A stretch of DNA of 64,000 bases from Chloroflexota bacterium. Its GTDB lineage: Bacteria > Chloroflexota > Anaerolineae > Promineifilales > Promineifilaceae. The position numbers and the translations under genes were made by a program. Below, piece by piece: positions 19,725 through 29,681 of the stretch. The notes beneath the pieces are model-generated. The model ran no database searches and was not told where the DNA came from. It worked only from the letters and a program-made list of their open reading frames with translations. Position 1 is the first letter of the stretch; the number at the start of each line of letters is the position of its first letter. The stretch lies in assembly GCA_017993775.1 (NCBI GenBank), contig JAGOMA010000021.1:34487-98486 (forward strand), written 5' to 3'.

Positions 19725-20116
19725 CAGGCGTCACTCCTTGTTGGGTAATGGTGATTGTGGTTGTTTTGATTGTTTCAATCGTTAAAATCACCCGTTTGAT
19801 TTCCATTGCGTAAAGATAGCCGCGACGCCGGTGATAAAGGTGACATTTTGTGACAACCGGTCAGGAATGGATAGAATCCGTGATTGTTAAATCTCTTTGC
19901 AAAGGCTTGTGGATTGGTTCACAGCCCACCAACTTGATCATGTTCATACACAGGTAGCCATGAGACAAAATGCGGTTTCATTCATTCAAACCATCGAGCC
20001 GGGACAGCTAACGGCCGTTACCCGCCGGCCCGCGCCACATTCGAGCGTAACGGCCGTCCGGCCGCAAGAATCACCCGACGCCCCATAACTTGTTCTAATT
20101 CTCAAATCCAAAATCT
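19725..20116. other. Divergent intergenic region between lipoprotein and STAND regulator
   Basis: Should hold both promoters. TGACATTTTGTGACA at 19841-19855 is a candidate operator. Two ACGGCCGT sites at about 20011 and 20050 lie outside genes, showing that the motif is not only a codon-usage effect. No gene seen. Confidence 0.45.
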
Positions 20117-22507
20117 ATGCTGTCTCCCCCAACCCTTCCCAACTCTTTTGGCCCGGCGCTGCGCTTTTTGCGCAAGCGCGCCCGCCTGACTCAGGACGAG
20201 CTTGGGCGTGCCGTCGGCTACAGCCGCGAGCAAATTGCCCGCCTGGAAAACGGCTCCCGCCAGCCCGATCTGGCTGTGATTGCCGCCCTTTTTGTGCCCG
20301 CGCTGCTGCTGGACCGGGAACGCGCCCTGGTGGAGCAGTTCCTGGCGCTGGCCGGACAATCGCGCCAGACGCAGCAGATTACCATCACCCACACCAAAGA
20401 GACGCGCCTGCAAATTGTTCAGGAAAGCGTGGCTGTGCCTGCGCCGCTGCACAAGCCCCCCGCGCCTTTACTGCCCCTGCTTGGCCGCCAGACAGAGGTA
20501 GAAGCGCTGGTCGATCGCCTGCAAACGACTCGGCTGATCACCCTGATGGGCGCGCCGGGCATTGGCAAGACGCGCCTGGCACTAGAGGTGGCCCACGCCG
20601 CTCTGGGGCAGTTCGCCGATGGCGCGGTGTTTGTGTCGCTGGCGGAAGCGACAACGCCGGATGACATCCCCTATGCTGTGCTGCGCCAGCTAGACATTAG
20701 CCCACAGCCACAGCAAACGGCCGTTACCGCCATTCTCGCCTATCTCACCCCACGCAGCCTGCTGCTGGTGCTGGACAACTGCGAACATTTGTTGGAAAGC
20801 GCCACCCTCTTCACCGATTGGCTGGCGCAAGCGCCGGGCCTGAAGCTGCTTTGTACCAGCCGCACGCCATTGGATTTATATGGCGAACAAGAGTGGCCGC
20901 TGGCCCCGCTGTTCGTACCCGATTTGGCGCAAAGGCCATCGCCTGCCTGGGCGGAGACAGCGGCGATGCAGCTTTTGCTGGCCCGCGCCCAGGCCATAGA
21001 CCCCGCCTTCGCCCTGACCGACGAGAACTTGCTGCCCCTGGCAACCCTGTGCGCCGCGTTAGACGGGCTGCCGCTGGCGCTGGAACTGGCCGCCACCCGC
21101 CTGCGTGACCACGATCCCGCCAGTCTGACGCAGCAGTTGCTCGCCCTGCGCGGCCACAATCAACTTTCGTCTACCTGGTTGCAGCAGACGCGGCGCAACG
21201 TGGCCGAACGGCATCGCACGCTCCAGGCGGCCATCGCCTGGAGCGCCCACCTGCTGCCCGTCGTCGCCCGAAATGCTTATTATTGTCTGGGTGTTTTTGT
21301 GGGCGGGGGTGCAGCGGCAGCGGCAGCGGCCGTTGCTCAAGCGGACGCCGCTTTGTTGGTGCAATTGGCGCGGGCAAATTTGGTGCAATTGCGTGACGGC
21401 CGTTTCTACTTGCTGGAAACGTTACGCGCCTTTGCCCTGGAACAACTTGTCGCCGCCGGGCAGTTGTCACATTTCCGGCAGGCGCACGCCCAGTACTTTG
21501 CCCGGTTTGCGCAAGAGGTTTTCACGGGGCTGTTGGGGGATGAGCAAGCAGTTTGGATGCCACGGGCAGTGGCCGACCAGGACAATTTTTTGGCGGCGCT
21601 GCGGTGGGCGTTGGCAGCGGGGGATGGGGAAACGGCCGTTGCCCTGGCCAGCGGCTTGTGGTGGTTCTGGTATAGGCGGGGATTGTTTGCCTTAGGTCGA
21701 GAACTGCTCACTGTCGCTTTGCAACTTCCTTCTGCCGATCTCGCGGCCCGCGCCCGCGCCCTCAATGGGCTGGCCAGTTTTTGCCTGGAATTGGGCGATT
21801 ATGCCGGCAACCTGGCTTACCACGAGGAAGGGCTGGCGCTGCGCCGCCAGCTAAACGACCGTCTGGGCATCGCCACCGCACTCCACAATCTGGGGCTGAC
21901 CGCGTTTGTCATAGGCGATTATGAACTGGCGGCCGGGCGATTTGCAGAAAGCATTGCTGTTTACCCGGAAGGCGACCACGCTTCCGAACTGGCCCACCTG
22001 GGGTTGATCGCCCAAGAAACGCAGGATTTAGCCGCAGCGCGTGTCTATTTGCAGCAGGCTTACGACGCGGCGCAGGAAACAAGCGATAGCTGGCTGCACG
22101 CTTTTGTGAGTAACTATTTGGCCGATGTGCTGCGCGAGCTGGGCGAGTTGGGCGCGGCGACACAATTGGCGCAAGAGAGTTTGCGCATCTTTACAGAATT
22201 GGATGATTCTCATTACCGACCAGATGCACAACTGACGCTGGCGCAGATTGCGCTGGTTGAGGGGGATTATGAGACGGCCGTTTCTTTGGCGGGGTTGGCG
22301 TATGCACAATATGCGGCGCGGGAAGATGCCACATTGATGGCGGCGGCTTTGTTGGTGCAGGCAGAGTTGGCCGGTAATATGGGCGATGGGGAAATGGCCG
22401 TGACCTTACTGGCCCGTTCGCGGGCGCTGCGCCAAAGTACAAAACGCGTCATTTCGCCTCGCGAGCAGTTACAGTATGATCTACTGGCGCGCACTTTGTC
22501 GGCGTGA
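20117..22507 (+). CDS. XRE-HTH / STAND ATPase / TPR transcriptional regulator
   Basis: 796 residues. An XRE-type helix-turn-helix (13-60; RLTQDELGRAVGYSREQIARLE) leads into a STAND/NB-ARC-like ATPase with Walker A GAPGIGKT (145-152), Walker B LLLVLDN (214-220), and GLPLALELAA. About 480-790 are TPR repeats (ATALHNLGLTAFVIGDYELA). STAND proteins act as ligand-gated switches: the TPR arm senses, ATP binding opens the protein, and the HTH acts on DNA. It points away from the beta-helix and lipoprotein genes and could regulate them. Start ATG 20117 has no strong Shine-Dalgarno sequence. Confidence 0.85.
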   Translation: MLSPPTLPNSFGPALRFLRKRARLTQDELGRAVGYSREQIARLENGSRQPDLAVIAALFVPALLLDRERALVEQFLALAGQSRQTQQITITHTKETRLQIVQESVAVPAPLHKPPAPLLPLLGRQTEVEALVDRLQTTRLITLMGAPGIGKTRLALEVAHAALGQFADGAVFVSLAEATTPDDIPYAVLRQLDISPQPQQTAVTAILAYLTPRSLLLVLDNCEHLLESATLFTDWLAQAPGLKLLCTSRTPLDLYGEQEWPLAPLFVPDLAQRPSPAWAETAAMQLLLARAQAIDPAFALTDENLLPLATLCAALDGLPLALELAATRLRDHDPASLTQQLLALRGHNQLSSTWLQQTRRNVAERHRTLQAAIAWSAHLLPVVARNAYYCLGVFVGGGAAAAAAAVAQADAALLVQLARANLVQLRDGRFYLLETLRAFALEQLVAAGQLSHFRQAHAQYFARFAQEVFTGLLGDEQAVWMPRAVADQDNFLAALRWALAAGDGETAVALASGLWWFWYRRGLFALGRELLTVALQLPSADLAARARALNGLASFCLELGDYAGNLAYHEEGLALRRQLNDRLGIATALHNLGLTAFVIGDYELAAGRFAESIAVYPEGDHASELAHLGLIAQETQDLAAARVYLQQAYDAAQETSDSWLHAFVSNYLADVLRELGELGAATQLAQESLRIFTELDDSHYRPDAQLTLAQIALVEGDYETAVSLAGLAYAQYAAREDATLMAAALLVQAELAGNMGDGEMAVTLLARSRALRQSTKRVISPREQLQYDLLARTLSA

Positions 22508-22602
22508 GCGCGGTGAGGTTTGCCTATTTGCCTCTGTAGGGGTATGGGTAACAAACGGGCAATGAGCGAGGGATATCACTTCAAAAAGGTCTGTATCTTG
22601 TT

Positions 22603-24123
22603 ATGAAACGCTATGTTGTACTCGAAAATTGGGCTGATATTGCTGCACAGTTATTACCCGTAGCCCATCTTGCCAGCCTGCTCACCTTTGCCGCTGCCGC
22701 CGTGTTATACGCCGGACTGTTAAACGGTCGTTGGCGCAGTTGGGTTTTGCTGATCGGCAGCACCCTGGCAATCTATTGGCTTCAGCCGCCGCTGGCGCCC
22801 CGTTTCGCCGATTACGTCTTGCCGACGGCAACCCTGGCCCTGGCCATTTTGGGCTGGCTGCTCACCCGCCCGCCAGACGCGGAAGCCCGGCAAATCACGC
22901 TGCGCGAAGATCGCCGCACGCTGGTGGTGCTTTTTGTGCTGGCAGTGGGCATGGCTTTTAACCGCTATCTCGATGCCGCCTACCGCCTGACTGCTTCGCG
23001 TCCGCCGTCGCCGCTGTGGACGGCCGTCATCCTGCTGGGGCTTGGCGGTTTATTCCTCCTCAGCGCGCGGCTGGCAGCCAAAGCCGACCAACGGCGCGTG
23101 CTGAGCGGCGGCATCTTGTTCATGGTTGTGGTGTTTGTGGTGCTGAAAACGGCCGTACTCAGCACGGCCGTAGCCCAACTATGGCGCGCCCTCACCGGCC
23201 AAAATCCCGCCCTGGCCGCCCCAACCGATCTGGCCTGGTTGGGTTTTTCCTACGTCGCCTTTCGCCTCATCCACACCCTGCGCGACCGGCAAACCGGTTT
23301 ACTGCCGGCGCTTTCCCTGCGCGAATACGTCACCTACGTCATCTTCGCCCCGGCGTTTATTGCCGGGCCTATTGATCGCGCCGAACGGTTTGCGCAGGAT
23401 TTACGTGCCCTGCCACAAATGGTTGGCCTCGACGCCGCCCGCTTCGGCGAAGCCGGGCGGCGTATTGCCAGCGGTCTGTTCAAAAAATTTGTGATCGCCG
23501 ATTCGCTGGCGCAAGGGATGTCGTTAACGGCCGTCAACGCCGCCCAGGCCACCTCAACCCTGGGGCTGTGGGTGCTGCTCTACGGCTATGCGCTGCGTCT
23601 TTACTTCGATTTCGCCGGCTATACCGACATGGCTATCGGGCTGGGGCTGCTTTTCGGCATCCGCCTGCCGGAAAACTTCGACCGCCCATACCTGAAAAGC
23701 AACATCACCACTTTCTGGCAAAGCTGGCACATGACCCTGAGCAGTTGGGCACGATTTTACGTCTTTACGCCGCTGTCTCGCAGCTTGCTGCGGCGCAAGC
23801 CACGGCCGTCGCCCACTCTCATCGTCCTCGTGGCCCAGATTGCCACCATGACCACCATCGGGCTGTGGCATGGCATTTCCTGGACATTTTTCATTTGGGG
23901 AATGTGGCACGGTGTGGGACTATTTGTCCACAAGCAGTGGAGCGACCGCACGCGCAAATGGTATCGGGAACTGGCCGATAAACCGTGGCAAAAGCGGGCC
24001 TGGACGCTGTTTAGCTGGTTTGTGACTTTGCAATTTGTCGTGCTGGGCTGGGTCTGGTTCTTGCTGCCGGAAGTGGACCTGGCAGCGGCCACTTTTGGCA
24101 AATTATTTGGCCTCGGCTGGTAG
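22603..24123 (+). CDS. MBOAT O-acyltransferase (AlgI/DltB-like)
   Basis: 506 residues, about eleven membrane segments. The MBOAT signature is clear: NITTFWQSWHMTLSSW (His376) and TTIGLWHGISWTFFIWG with the catalytic His423, followed by the WHGVGLFVHK motif. Family members transfer acyl groups from a carrier through the membrane to extracytoplasmic sugars, teichoic acids or alginate. It is followed by an SGNH-type gene and an acyl carrier protein in the same orientation, matching the dltB-dltD-dltC and algI-algJ/X logic. No strong ribosome-binding site is visible before ATG 22603. Confidence 0.88.
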   Translation: MKRYVVLENWADIAAQLLPVAHLASLLTFAAAAVLYAGLLNGRWRSWVLLIGSTLAIYWLQPPLAPRFADYVLPTATLALAILGWLLTRPPDAEARQITLREDRRTLVVLFVLAVGMAFNRYLDAAYRLTASRPPSPLWTAVILLGLGGLFLLSARLAAKADQRRVLSGGILFMVVVFVVLKTAVLSTAVAQLWRALTGQNPALAAPTDLAWLGFSYVAFRLIHTLRDRQTGLLPALSLREYVTYVIFAPAFIAGPIDRAERFAQDLRALPQMVGLDAARFGEAGRRIASGLFKKFVIADSLAQGMSLTAVNAAQATSTLGLWVLLYGYALRLYFDFAGYTDMAIGLGLLFGIRLPENFDRPYLKSNITTFWQSWHMTLSSWARFYVFTPLSRSLLRRKPRPSPTLIVLVAQIATMTTIGLWHGISWTFFIWGMWHGVGLFVHKQWSDRTRKWYRELADKPWQKRAWTLFSWFVTLQFVVLGWVWFLLPEVDLAAATFGKLFGLGW

Positions 24124-24133
24124 AGAATGGTCA

Positions 24134-25318
24134 ATGGTTAATGGACAATCGTCAACAACAACCTGGCGGATGATCGGGCGCGTTTTGGGTAAAACGGCCG
24201 TTCTCTTCCTGCTCCTCAATCTGCTGTTTGCCGGGTTGGAGCCGATGGAAACGCTGGGACACTTTTCGCTCTACAATTGGCTGCTGCCGGGGCGGCTGCG
24301 CCTGCCCTACGGCGAAAATCCGGCCGAAAGCTACAATCTGAGTCTGAACAACGTGCCGGCCATGCTGGCCAGCCACACCATCAACCACCCCAAAGACGCC
24401 GCTGAATTTCGCGTTTTGTTAATTGGCGATTCGGGGACATGGGGCTGGTTTTTGCCCAACAAGGACACACTCGCCGAGCAGTTGAACGCCCTGGGGTTGG
24501 AAACGGCCGACGGCCGTGCCGTCACGGTCTATAATTTTGGCTACCCTGTCATGGCGCTGAGCAAAGACCTGCTGCTGCTGGATGCCGCCATGCAAACCGA
24601 CCCCGACCTCATCCTTTGGCCGGTGACGCTGGAATCTTTCCCGCGCGATAAGCAGTTGTTTCCGCCCCTCGTGCAGGCCAATCCGGCGCGGATGCGCCGT
24701 CTGATTGCCGATTACGGGTTGGATTTAGATGCTCAAGACGGCCGTTTCATCACCCCCACCTTCCTCGGCCAGACCATTGTCGGGCAGCGGCGCAACCTGG
24801 CCGATTGGCTGCGCTTGCAGCAGTTTGGGTTCGCCTGGGCGGCCACAGGCATTGATCAGGCCATTCCGGCGCAGTTCGAACTGCGCCGTTCCGATTTTGA
24901 GGCCGACGAAAGCTGGCAGAATTTCACTCAGGCCGCCACGCTTACTACCGACGACCTGGCATTTGACGTGCTGGCAGCGGGCATGGCCGCCGCCAGCACG
25001 GTTCCTGTCTTGCTCATCAACGAGCCGATGTTCATCAGCAGCGGCCAAAACAGTGACCTGCGGTACAATGCCTTTTATCCGCGTTGGGCTTATGATCAAT
25101 ATCGGGCGCTGTTGGGGGAAACGGCCGTCGCGCACAACTGGCCTTACCTGGACCTATGGGATACCATTCCCCCCGACGAGTTTACCGACACGCCGGTTCA
25201 CCTGACGGCCGTCGGGAACAAATTGTATGCGGCGATGGTGGCGGAGGGGATACGGCCGTTTTTGGCCGAAAAGCTAGACTCCAGGCGCCCAAACCCTCAG
25301 GGTCCAGGTACCAAGTAA
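24134..25318 (+). CDS. SGNH-hydrolase-like membrane-anchored protein (DltD/AlgJ-like role)
   Basis: 394 residues from ATG 24134, or 382 from ATG 24170; longer frames would overlap the MBOAT gene and lack a start signal. Hydrophobic anchor near the N-terminus (VLFLLLNLLFAG). Block I is FRVLLIGDSGTWGW with the candidate nucleophile Ser100 (counted from 24134), and block V is FTDTPVHLTAVG (Asp and His of the triad). Such proteins work outside the membrane with MBOAT partners, moving or removing acyl groups. It sits 10 bp after the MBOAT stop and 9 bp before the ACP start, so one operon. The glycan target is unknown. Confidence 0.78.
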   Translation: MVNGQSSTTTWRMIGRVLGKTAVLFLLLNLLFAGLEPMETLGHFSLYNWLLPGRLRLPYGENPAESYNLSLNNVPAMLASHTINHPKDAAEFRVLLIGDSGTWGWFLPNKDTLAEQLNALGLETADGRAVTVYNFGYPVMALSKDLLLLDAAMQTDPDLILWPVTLESFPRDKQLFPPLVQANPARMRRLIADYGLDLDAQDGRFITPTFLGQTIVGQRRNLADWLRLQQFGFAWAATGIDQAIPAQFELRRSDFEADESWQNFTQAATLTTDDLAFDVLAAGMAAASTVPVLLINEPMFISSGQNSDLRYNAFYPRWAYDQYRALLGETAVAHNWPYLDLWDTIPPDEFTDTPVHLTAVGNKLYAAMVAEGIRPFLAEKLDSRRPNPQGPGTK

Positions 25319-25327
25319 GGACAGACG

Positions 25328-25585
25328 ATGAACGAAGAACAAACCATTCGAGAGAAACTGCGAGCCTTTATCACCCGCGACCTGATCCGCGACGAAAGCT
25401 ACAACCTGCGCGACGACGAGGGAATTGTCACCGGCGGGTTGATGGATTCGTTTTCATTGGCTGAATTTGGCGTCTATGTAGAGGACGAATTTAACATTTA
25501 CATCCCCGATTCTGACCTGACGGTGGAAAAGCTAGATACCCTGAACCAAATGGTCGCCCGCATTCAGCGCGATTTGGGCAGCTAA
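25328..25585 (+). CDS. Acyl carrier protein
   Basis: 85 residues, acidic and helical. GLMDSFSLAEF contains Ser41, the expected 4'-phosphopantetheine attachment site (usual motif DS[LF]). An AAGGA site lies 7 nt before ATG 25328. As third gene of the MBOAT/SGNH operon it most likely delivers an activated acyl group to the MBOAT protein, as DltC does. It lies apart from any fatty-acid synthesis genes. The stop overlaps by 4 nt the stop of the convergent small gene. Confidence 0.88.
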   Translation: MNEEQTIREKLRAFITRDLIRDESYNLRDDEGIVTGGLMDSFSLAEFGVYVEDEFNIYIPDSDLTVEKLDTLNQMVARIQRDLGS

Positions 25586-25830
25586 TCCCAGGTGATATTG
25601 CGAATGGAAACAGTCACATCAGGATTGTCTAACAGGCCGCCGCGTTCGGTCTTTTCTTTGTGAAAGGTGTCCAGCACCACAAACACCAGCTCACCATACA
25701 TATCAATTTCGTCGAATTCCTTTAAAGCCGTCTCCGGAAAAGAAATTTCAAACTCGCCGTTGTCTTTCAGGACTTTGCCATCCGGGTAGGTAACAGCGAT
25801 GTCATAATCAAAGGTACAAACTGCGTTCAT
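25582..25830 (-). CDS. Small conserved-looking hypothetical protein
   Basis: 82 residues, rich in Asp/Glu and beta-strand residues (FDYDIAVTYPDGKVL, ELVFVVLDTF). No signal peptide or membrane segment. I do not recognise it. A GGAGG-type site (GGAGGAATCC on the minus strand) precedes ATG 25830, which supports a real gene. It converges on the ACP gene and lies 85 bp upstream of nothing else on its strand except the hybrid kinase further left, which starts from its own promoter. Confidence 0.6.
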   Translation of the reverse strand: MNAVCTFDYDIAVTYPDGKVLKDNGEFEISFPETALKEFDEIDMYGELVFVVLDTFHKEKTERGGLLDNPDVTVSIRNITWD

Positions 25831-25915
25831 GATGGATTCCTCCGTGTTTTTTTATGGTGCTTCGGGAATTCGGGGGCAAGGGCATTTCTGCTGCGCGTGC
25901 AATCCGAAAGTCTCT

Positions 25916-27979
25916 TTATGCTTCCGCAGGGGGTTGAACGCCCAAAGTAAGGCCCAAAATCGAGCTTAATTGGCGTAAATTGAGTGGTTTGGCAATCCAA
26001 CCGGCCAGCCCGCGCTCGCGTAGTTCTTCCATCTCATTATCAAGCGGGTGACCGGTCATCAAGATCAGCGGCAGGTTCACCCCTTTTTCTTGCATGGCAT
26101 AAAAAAGCGCCTGGCCGCCCATTTCTGGCATAACCACATCGCTGAGAACCAGGGTTATATCCGCAGCTTGTGTTTCTAGAACGGCCAGGGCGGCCAGGCC
26201 GCTGGCCGCCTCGATGATCTGATACCCCAGTGAGCGCAGGCCGACGGCCGTTATCTCGCGCAGCTCCTCATTATCTTCCACCAACAGGATGGTATTGTCC
26301 CCGGCAGAGCGCAAGAGCGGCGAGGCGGCGATAGGCTCGGTCAACCTTAAAGAATTATGGGCCGGAAAATAAAGGCTAAACGTGCTTCCTTTGCCCGGCG
26401 TAGTCTCGACAACGACTTCGCCGCCGTGCTGCTTCACCAGTCCCTGAACCTGCGCCAAACCCAGCCCGCTGCCCATGCCAACCTCTTTGGTGGTGAAAAA
26501 CGGGTCAAAGATGTGGGGCAGCACATCTTCCGGGATGCCCGTGCCGGTATCGGCGATTTGTATTCGCACCCAGGACCCTGTCCGCATGCCCTTGGCCGGC
26601 ACATCTTCGGGGAGGACAAGATCAAGATTGTTCAAGTTGATGCGAATACTGCCGCCATCGGACATGGCGTCGCGGGCGTTGACAACGAGGTTCATCACCA
26701 CTTGTTGGATGCGTGTCGGGTCGGCCAGGATGATAGACTGACTCGAGTCTTGAGCCATCTGAATGGTGATATTCTCTGGTAACACGCGGCGCAAGAGCTT
26801 GATTTGTTCGCGGAGGAAGGGGGAGAGGGGTAACGGCCGTCGCTCCATTGCCGTGCGCCGGCCAAAATCCAAAATCTGCTGGATCATGTTGCTGGCTTGT
26901 TTTGCCTGCACCAGGATGGAATCCAGCCATTTTTTGTGGTTTTCCTTGGGAGTTGTTAGCAAAATGAGGTCGGCATCAAGCGTAATAATCGAAAGGATAT
27001 TATTAAAATCGTGGGCGATACCGGCAGCCAACTGCCCGACTACTGCCAGCCGGTCTTGCTGCTGCGCCCGCCGCTGCATCTCCCGCTCTTCGGTGGCATC
27101 GTGAATCACCAGAACCCAGCGCTCCGAATCCGATCCGTTTTTTACCGGGCGCACAATGGCCACGTAATGGCGACTGCCGGCGACAATTTCATGCCAGATG
27201 CCGCGCACCGGCGGCGAGGTAAGCAGCTCCTTGAGCAGGCGGTCGCCCAAACGGGTAACGACGCCATCAATCATGGAACCGGCAAGAACCGCCAGATACT
27301 GCATGCCAGGGGCATTAGACAACAACACCCGATAATCAGAATCCAGGAGAAGAATGGCATCTGGCACGGTGTCTAAAATTGCGCGCAGCCGCTTTTGTTC
27401 TTCTTTTATTTGGCTGAAATAGACGGCCTGGGTTTCTTCGGCTTTCTGGAGCAGTTCATACTGCTGGCGAAGCGCTTCTTCCGTTTCTTTTTGGTCGCTG
27501 ATGTCGGCATAGATGACGGTGGCGAAACGAGGGTCGCCCTGGAAATCACGCACCAGGGATACACCCAGACGGAACCAGGCGACACGGCCGTCTTTGCGAA
27601 TATTGCGTTTGTCCAATGAAAAAGATTCACGCTCGCCGTGCAGCAGCTCATTGTAAAGCTGTTGATGCTCGCCCAAATCTTCGGGGTAGGTCAGCTCAGC
27701 AAACGACATACCCAAAATCTCTTCCTCAGGATACCCCATGAAGTCGCACTGTTTTTTGTTGATGGCTGCAATTTGCCCAGTTTTATTGAGGAGCGCCAAG
27801 CCAAAGGTGGCATTCTGAAAGATGCTAATAAAAAGTTTTTGATAGAGAGAATCTTCGCCCGTATGCCTTTCCTGTAAAAGGTTCAGTTCAGCGTTTTCTG
27901 CCTCTAACGCTGCTACCCGATACCGTAGGTGGTCCAATTCAACTACCAGTTCAGCCTTGCTTTTTTCCAGGTCGTTCAT
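25916..27979 (-). CDS. PAS hybrid histidine kinase with receiver domain
   Basis: 687 residues, no membrane segment. An N-terminal coiled coil (1-45), PAS with PAC (about 50-170), a second short PAS (195-300), then HisKA with His323 in GIAHDFNN, HATPase with NARDAMS and DTGTGIPE and GLGLAQVQG, and a receiver (about 565-680) with Asp614 in LSDVVMPEMGG. Cytosolic sensor kinase; signal unknown. It resembles the 1223-residue kinase at 2040-5711 in its kinase-receiver half, so they may be paralogues. Not part of the acyltransferase operon, being on the other strand. Confidence 0.88.
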   Translation of the reverse strand: MNDLEKSKAELVVELDHLRYRVAALEAENAELNLLQERHTGEDSLYQKLFISIFQNATFGLALLNKTGQIAAINKKQCDFMGYPEEEILGMSFAELTYPEDLGEHQQLYNELLHGERESFSLDKRNIRKDGRVAWFRLGVSLVRDFQGDPRFATVIYADISDQKETEEALRQQYELLQKAEETQAVYFSQIKEEQKRLRAILDTVPDAILLLDSDYRVLLSNAPGMQYLAVLAGSMIDGVVTRLGDRLLKELLTSPPVRGIWHEIVAGSRHYVAIVRPVKNGSDSERWVLVIHDATEEREMQRRAQQQDRLAVVGQLAAGIAHDFNNILSIITLDADLILLTTPKENHKKWLDSILVQAKQASNMIQQILDFGRRTAMERRPLPLSPFLREQIKLLRRVLPENITIQMAQDSSQSIILADPTRIQQVVMNLVVNARDAMSDGGSIRINLNNLDLVLPEDVPAKGMRTGSWVRIQIADTGTGIPEDVLPHIFDPFFTTKEVGMGSGLGLAQVQGLVKQHGGEVVVETTPGKGSTFSLYFPAHNSLRLTEPIAASPLLRSAGDNTILLVEDNEELREITAVGLRSLGYQIIEAASGLAALAVLETQAADITLVLSDVVMPEMGGQALFYAMQEKGVNLPLILMTGHPLDNEMEELRERGLAGWIAKPLNLRQLSSILGLTLGVQPPAEA

Positions 27980-28043
27980 GTGTGTTTGTATGCCAACCCA
28001 TGATCATTGGGATTACCAAATAAAGGGATTGTACAGCTCCTTG

Positions 28044-29681
28044 CTAGATCATGAAGGCATGATCCTCATGATAGTATTGTAGCCGCAATTGATTGACTTG
28101 AATATCCTCAAGATAAGCTTCAAAGGGCATCACCCGATCAATCACCCCGCCCGGCGTAATTTCGATGATCCGATTGGCGATGGTGCTGACAAATTCATAA
28201 TCGTGGGAAGCAAAAAGGAGAACTTCCGGGAATTTGATGAGACCCTGGTTCAGGGCGGTGATGGCTTCCAGGTCGAGGTGGTTGGTAGGTTCGTCGAGCA
28301 TGAGGACGTTGGCCCCGCTGAGCATCATGCGGGCCAACATGCAGCGCACTTTTTCGCCGCCGGAGAGGACGCGGGCGGGTTTAAGAGCTTCTTCGCCGGA
28401 GAAAAGCATCCGCCCCAGGTAGCCACGGATAAATGTGTCGCTGTCTTCGGTAGGCGAGAAGGGGCGCAGCCAGTCGATAATGTTGTCGTCGGTGTCGAAG
28501 TAGTGGCTGTTTTCTTTGGGGAAGTAAGACATGGTGATGGTGGTGCCCCATTCGTAACGGCCGTTTCCCGCTTCCACCTCACCCGCCAAAATCTCAAACA
28601 ACGTCGTTTTTACCAGGTCGTTTTCGCCGATGAAGGCGATCTTGTCCCCCTGGCTCACCTCCAGGCTGAAGTGCGACAGCACCGGCTCGCCATCCACGTT
28701 GGCGCTGAGGTCCTGGACGCGTAACACCACTTTGCCACACGGCCGTTCCGGGGCAAACCCCACATACGGAAACCGCCGCGAACTGGTCGGCAGTTCATCC
28801 ACCGTTAGCTTGTCGATTAGCTTCTTGCGCGACGTGGCCTGACGCGCTTTGGCCACATTAGCGCTAAACCGGCGCACAAACGCTTCCAACTCCTTAATTT
28901 TCTCTTCGCGCTTCTTGCTTTCATTCTTGCGCTGCTGCAAAGCCAACTGGCTGGCCTCGTACCAAAACTCATAATTACCCACATACATGCGAATCTGGCT
29001 GAAATCGATATCCACAATATGCGTACATACGTTGTTCAAAAAATGCCGGTCATGAGACACAACAATCAACGTGTTGTTGAACCGCATCAGATAATCTTCC
29101 AGCCAGCGAATCGTCTTCAAATCCAGTTGATTGGTCGGCTCGTCCAGCAGCAAAATGTCCGGGTTGCCAAACATGGCCTGCGCCAGCAGCACGCGCACCT
29201 TTTGCATGGCCTCTAATTCACCCATCTTGCGCTCCAAAAATGATTCGTCGATGCCCAGACCCTTCAACAGCGTGGCCGCTTCTGATTCGGCGTCATAACC
29301 ATTAAGATCGGCAAATTCTGTTTCCAATTCGGCCGCGCGCACCCCATCTTCATCAGAAAAATCCGGTTTACTATAAAGTGATTCGCGCTCTTGCATCAGA
29401 TCATACAACCGTTGATGCCCCATGATGACGGTTTCGGTGACCGAAAACTCATCAAACGCAAACTGGTCTTGCTGCAAGACGGCAATCCGGTCCTTGGGGT
29501 CGGTAATCACTTCACCGCTGGTGGCTTCTAGCTGACCGGATAAAATTTTGAGAAATGTGGATTTACCGGCGCCGTTAGCCCCAATCAGACCATAACAATG
29601 ACCCGGCAAAAATTTAAGGTTGACGTCTTTAAAGAGGACTCGCGGCCCAAAAGACAGCGTGAGATTACTGGTGGCGATCAT
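28044..29681 (-). CDS. ABC-F family ATPase (YbiT/YkpA-like)
   Basis: 545 residues from ATG 29681, chosen because AAGGA lies 8 nt upstream and because MIATSNLTLSFGPRVLF is the usual ABC-F start; an upstream ATG at 29744 is unsupported. First ATPase: Walker A GANGAGKS, Walker B ILLLDEPTNQLD, with a degenerate signature (ELEAMQKVRV instead of LSGGQ). Second: GENDLVKTT (Gly before Lys is Val), signature LSGGEKVR, Walker B VLMLDEPTNHLD. A charged linker of about 80 residues lies between. There are no membrane segments, so it acts on ribosomes or translation rather than transport. The deviating motifs fit the YbiT/YkpA branch. Confidence 0.88.
   Translation of the reverse strand: MIATSNLTLSFGPRVLFKDVNLKFLPGHCYGLIGANGAGKSTFLKILSGQLEATSGEVITDPKDRIAVLQQDQFAFDEFSVTETVIMGHQRLYDLMQERESLYSKPDFSDEDGVRAAELETEFADLNGYDAESEAATLLKGLGIDESFLERKMGELEAMQKVRVLLAQAMFGNPDILLLDEPTNQLDLKTIRWLEDYLMRFNNTLIVVSHDRHFLNNVCTHIVDIDFSQIRMYVGNYEFWYEASQLALQQRKNESKKREEKIKELEAFVRRFSANVAKARQATSRKKLIDKLTVDELPTSSRRFPYVGFAPERPCGKVVLRVQDLSANVDGEPVLSHFSLEVSQGDKIAFIGENDLVKTTLFEILAGEVEAGNGRYEWGTTITMSYFPKENSHYFDTDDNIIDWLRPFSPTEDSDTFIRGYLGRMLFSGEEALKPARVLSGGEKVRCMLARMMLSGANVLMLDEPTNHLDLEAITALNQGLIKFPEVLLFASHDYEFVSTIANRIIEITPGGVIDRVMPFEAYLEDIQVNQLRLQYYHEDHAFMI

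Noticed and set aside
24035..24133. Upstream extension of the SGNH gene frame into the MBOAT gene
   Set aside because: Would overlap the MBOAT end by about 90 nt and lacks a start signal.
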